In this document: positions 62,560 to 64,000 of the stretch, piece after piece
Numbering within the stretch: position 1 is the stretch's first letter
How the letters are laid out: each line of letters starts with the position of its first letter
Source of the DNA: Pipra filicauda
Taxonomy: Eukaryota; Chordata; Aves; Passeriformes; Pipridae
Length of the DNA: 64,000 nucleotides
Assembly (NCBI RefSeq): GCF_003945595.2
Contig: NW_024104521.1
Coordinates: 62,001-126,000, forward strand
Direction: 5' to 3'
Position numbers and translations under genes: made by a program
The notes under the pieces: generated by a model
Seen by the model: the letters and a program-made list of their open reading frames with translations, nothing else
What the model was told of the DNA's origin: nothing
Database searches by the model: none

Positions 62560-63700
62560 GAGAGCCAGCCAGCCTGCCGTGCAGTCCCCGCGGGCTGCCA
62601 GGACCCCGCGCCTCACCTGGGCTCTGTGGATGATGAGACGTGGCTTCGGGCTGCCAGGTGGGAGACAGGCCAAGCCTCCCTGGAGCACACCAGGGGATGC
62701 GAAAGCTTTTGGCACCCCTCGAGGAGAGGTGGGAACGCTCTGCCCGCGACCTCCCGGCTCGCAGGTTGCTTCTTAGGTCTCTGCCAGTCCCCGGGATGCC
62801 GCTGCCCGCAACCCGGTATTCCGCAGCCATCTCCCGGGGAGGCTCGGCTGCCCCACAGGGCAACCGCACTGTCCCGGGTGGGGGGACCGAGCCTGAGCCC
62901 ACCTTGCTGCACGGCCGGGGCGGTGCAGAGCCCCGACGGCTCCGGCTGCCGAAGTGCCGATGCCCTGCCCGGCCAGGACCTCTGCTACCTCCGCCGCCGC
63001 GGGTACCGGGGGAGCGAGGAGGGGCGGAGGCGGTGGCGGGGGGGCCCGTCGGGGCGGGCAGGGCGGGAGGGAGGAGCCAGCGCGGGGGCTGAGCCTGGGC
63101 TGCGGGATGGGGCGGCAGTGAGGGTGGGCGGGTGTGCGCCGACGGGGCTCTCGCCCCGCAGCCGAGCCGTGCCGAGCCGAACGGCGGCGAGCCCAGCTCC
63201 GCTCCGCTCCCCGGTGATGCGCAGCGGCCGCGCCGCCTGACCCTCCTGCCCGCTGCCATGGCGGCCCCGACCCCCGGAGGGGCGGCGGGGGTCCCGGCGG
63301 GGCTGCGGGCCGCCGCCTGGCTGCTGGCGTGCGCCGCGCTGTGCCGGGGCCGCGCCGCCGCCTGCCCGCCGCTGTGCGCCTGCAGCGGCACCACGGTGGA
63401 CTGCCACGGCTCGGCCCTGCGCGCCGTGCCCCGCAGCATCCCCCGCGGCACCGAGCGCCTGTGAGTACCGCCGGGCTTTGTCCGCCGCCGGCGGGCGTGC
63501 GGCGGCGCGGGTGCGGGAGCCCGGCGGGGCGCTGGGTCCGGGGGGCTTGTCCTGGGGGAGCGTGTACGAAAGCGCATGGGGAGCCCCTGCGGGTGCCCCG
63601 CGGGGCTGCGTGGGCAAGAGCCCCGCGCGGGGTGCGGTGGGCGCTCAGGAGCCTGTCAGGAGTGTGTGCGGGACCCCGTCAGGGGATGCGTGTGCAAGAA
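62560..63700 (+). promoter_or_regulatory. SLIT1: CpG-island promoter and 5' UTR of SLIT1
   Basis: CpG content rises sharply from about 62560 and stays high through the first SLIT1 exon. The sequence before the ATG has no TATA box that I can see. The transcription start cannot be placed, but the dense GC-rich stretch at about 62980-63257 probably includes the 5' UTR. Confidence 0.7.
63258..63460 (+). CDS. SLIT1: SLIT1, first coding exon (partial gene)
   Basis: SLIT1 is a secreted ligand of ROBO receptors that repels growing axons. Only exon 1 is in the window; the gene continues to the right. It encodes 67 residues plus two bases, ending GAGCGCCT before a GTGAGT donor. Residues 1-34 form a signal peptide with a leucine/alanine core (WLLACAALC). 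From about residue 35 the text [17 protein letters not shown] and [12 protein letters not shown] is the cysteine-rich cap of the first leucine-rich repeat domain, nearly identical to the SLIT family. The ATG at 63258-63260 sits in GCTGCCATGGCG, a strong Kozak context. The leader is alanine/glycine-rich and differs from human, as expected for a signal peptide. Confidence 0.95.
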
Positions 63701-64000
63701 GCTGTCCGTGGCGGGGGTGTGCACCAGCCTGTCTACTGTGCAAGCGCCCACCGTGTCTCTTAAGGGCAGTATTTGTGCAAATGCCTGTGGGGCCACGGCC
63801 GCCCGCTGAAAACGTGCGCGTACGAGAACCTGGTGGGGCGAGCGATGAGCGGCGTCCCGCTACGCGCGGGGCTTGGGTGTGTGTGTATGAGTGCTCTTCC
63901 AGGGAGTGCGTGTGCAGGATCTTGTTGGGTGAGTGTACGTGCATCATCCCCTCCGTGAGGGGTGTGCAATAGCCCGTCGAGGTGGTGAGCAGTGTGTGTG
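63461..64000 (+). repeat. SLIT1: SLIT1 intron 1 start, with degenerate G/T-rich tandem repeat
   Basis: From about 63540 to the window end, units of roughly 24-33 bases built on GTGTGCAAGAAGCTGTCCG-like text recur (GCGTGTGCAAGAAGCTGTC, GTGTGCACCAGCCTGTC, GCGTGTGCAGGATCTTGTTG, GTACGTGCATCATCCCC). Copies are strongly diverged. The plus-strand frame at 63478-63972 stays open because of the repeat and is not called as a gene. Confidence 0.6.

Noticed and set aside
62555..63577. Minus-strand frame of 340 codons across the SLIT1 promoter
   Set aside because: Arg/Pro/Ala/Gly-rich text is typical of an antisense frame in a CpG island, where stops are rare; it overlaps SLIT1 exon 1 and has no family match.
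63478..63972. Plus-strand frame of 164 codons with Cys-rich repeats after SLIT1 exon 1
   Set aside because: Driven by the degenerate tandem repeat and located in the intron after a strong GTGAGT donor.

Overview
This is nuclear DNA of a vertebrate, most likely a bird. The genes are split into many short exons with GT-AG introns. Most of the predicted proteins follow their human orthologues closely in length, and the only recognisable transposon is an antisense, 5'-truncated CR1-type LINE, the main repeat family of birds and other reptiles. The gene order matches human 10q24.1 read in reverse: MMS19, ZDHHC16, EXOSC1, PGAM1, RRP12, (FRAT1/FRAT2 missing here), ARHGAP19, SLIT1. No prokaryotic features, CRISPR arrays, viral genes or toxin genes were seen. 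I assembled all gene models by eye from reading frame, splice sites and remembered family sequences.

Layout. Positions 1-953 hold the last four coding exons of MMS19 (+). ZDHHC16 (-, CDS 1547-5011) and EXOSC1 (+, CDS 7468-9540) lie head to head across a CpG island. PGAM1 (-, CDS 11066-12804) and RRP12 (+, CDS 13293-24744, 34 exons) share a second divergent CpG-rich promoter. MMS19/ZDHHC16 and EXOSC1/PGAM1 are tail-to-tail pairs. After a 3.4 kb spacer comes ARHGAP19 (+, CDS 28193-51712), whose first intron is 12.7 kb and AT-rich. About 11.5 kb with no recognised gene follows, then exon 1 of SLIT1 (+, 63258-63460) in a fourth CpG island.

The first five genes form a compact housekeeping block: Fe-S protein assembly (MMS19), protein S-acylation (ZDHHC16), RNA exosome (EXOSC1), glycolysis (PGAM1) and ribosome maturation (RRP12). 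The right half holds a mitotic RhoGAP and a neural guidance ligand in much more open sequence.

The strongest unexpected observations are two introns with minor-spliceosome (U12-type) signals in the neighbouring genes ZDHHC16 and EXOSC1, with identical donor sequences; a 29-base exon that carries the catalytic DHHC motif; and no recognisable FRAT gene between RRP12 and ARHGAP19. I found no clearly new multi-gene system; this is a conserved vertebrate syntenic block.
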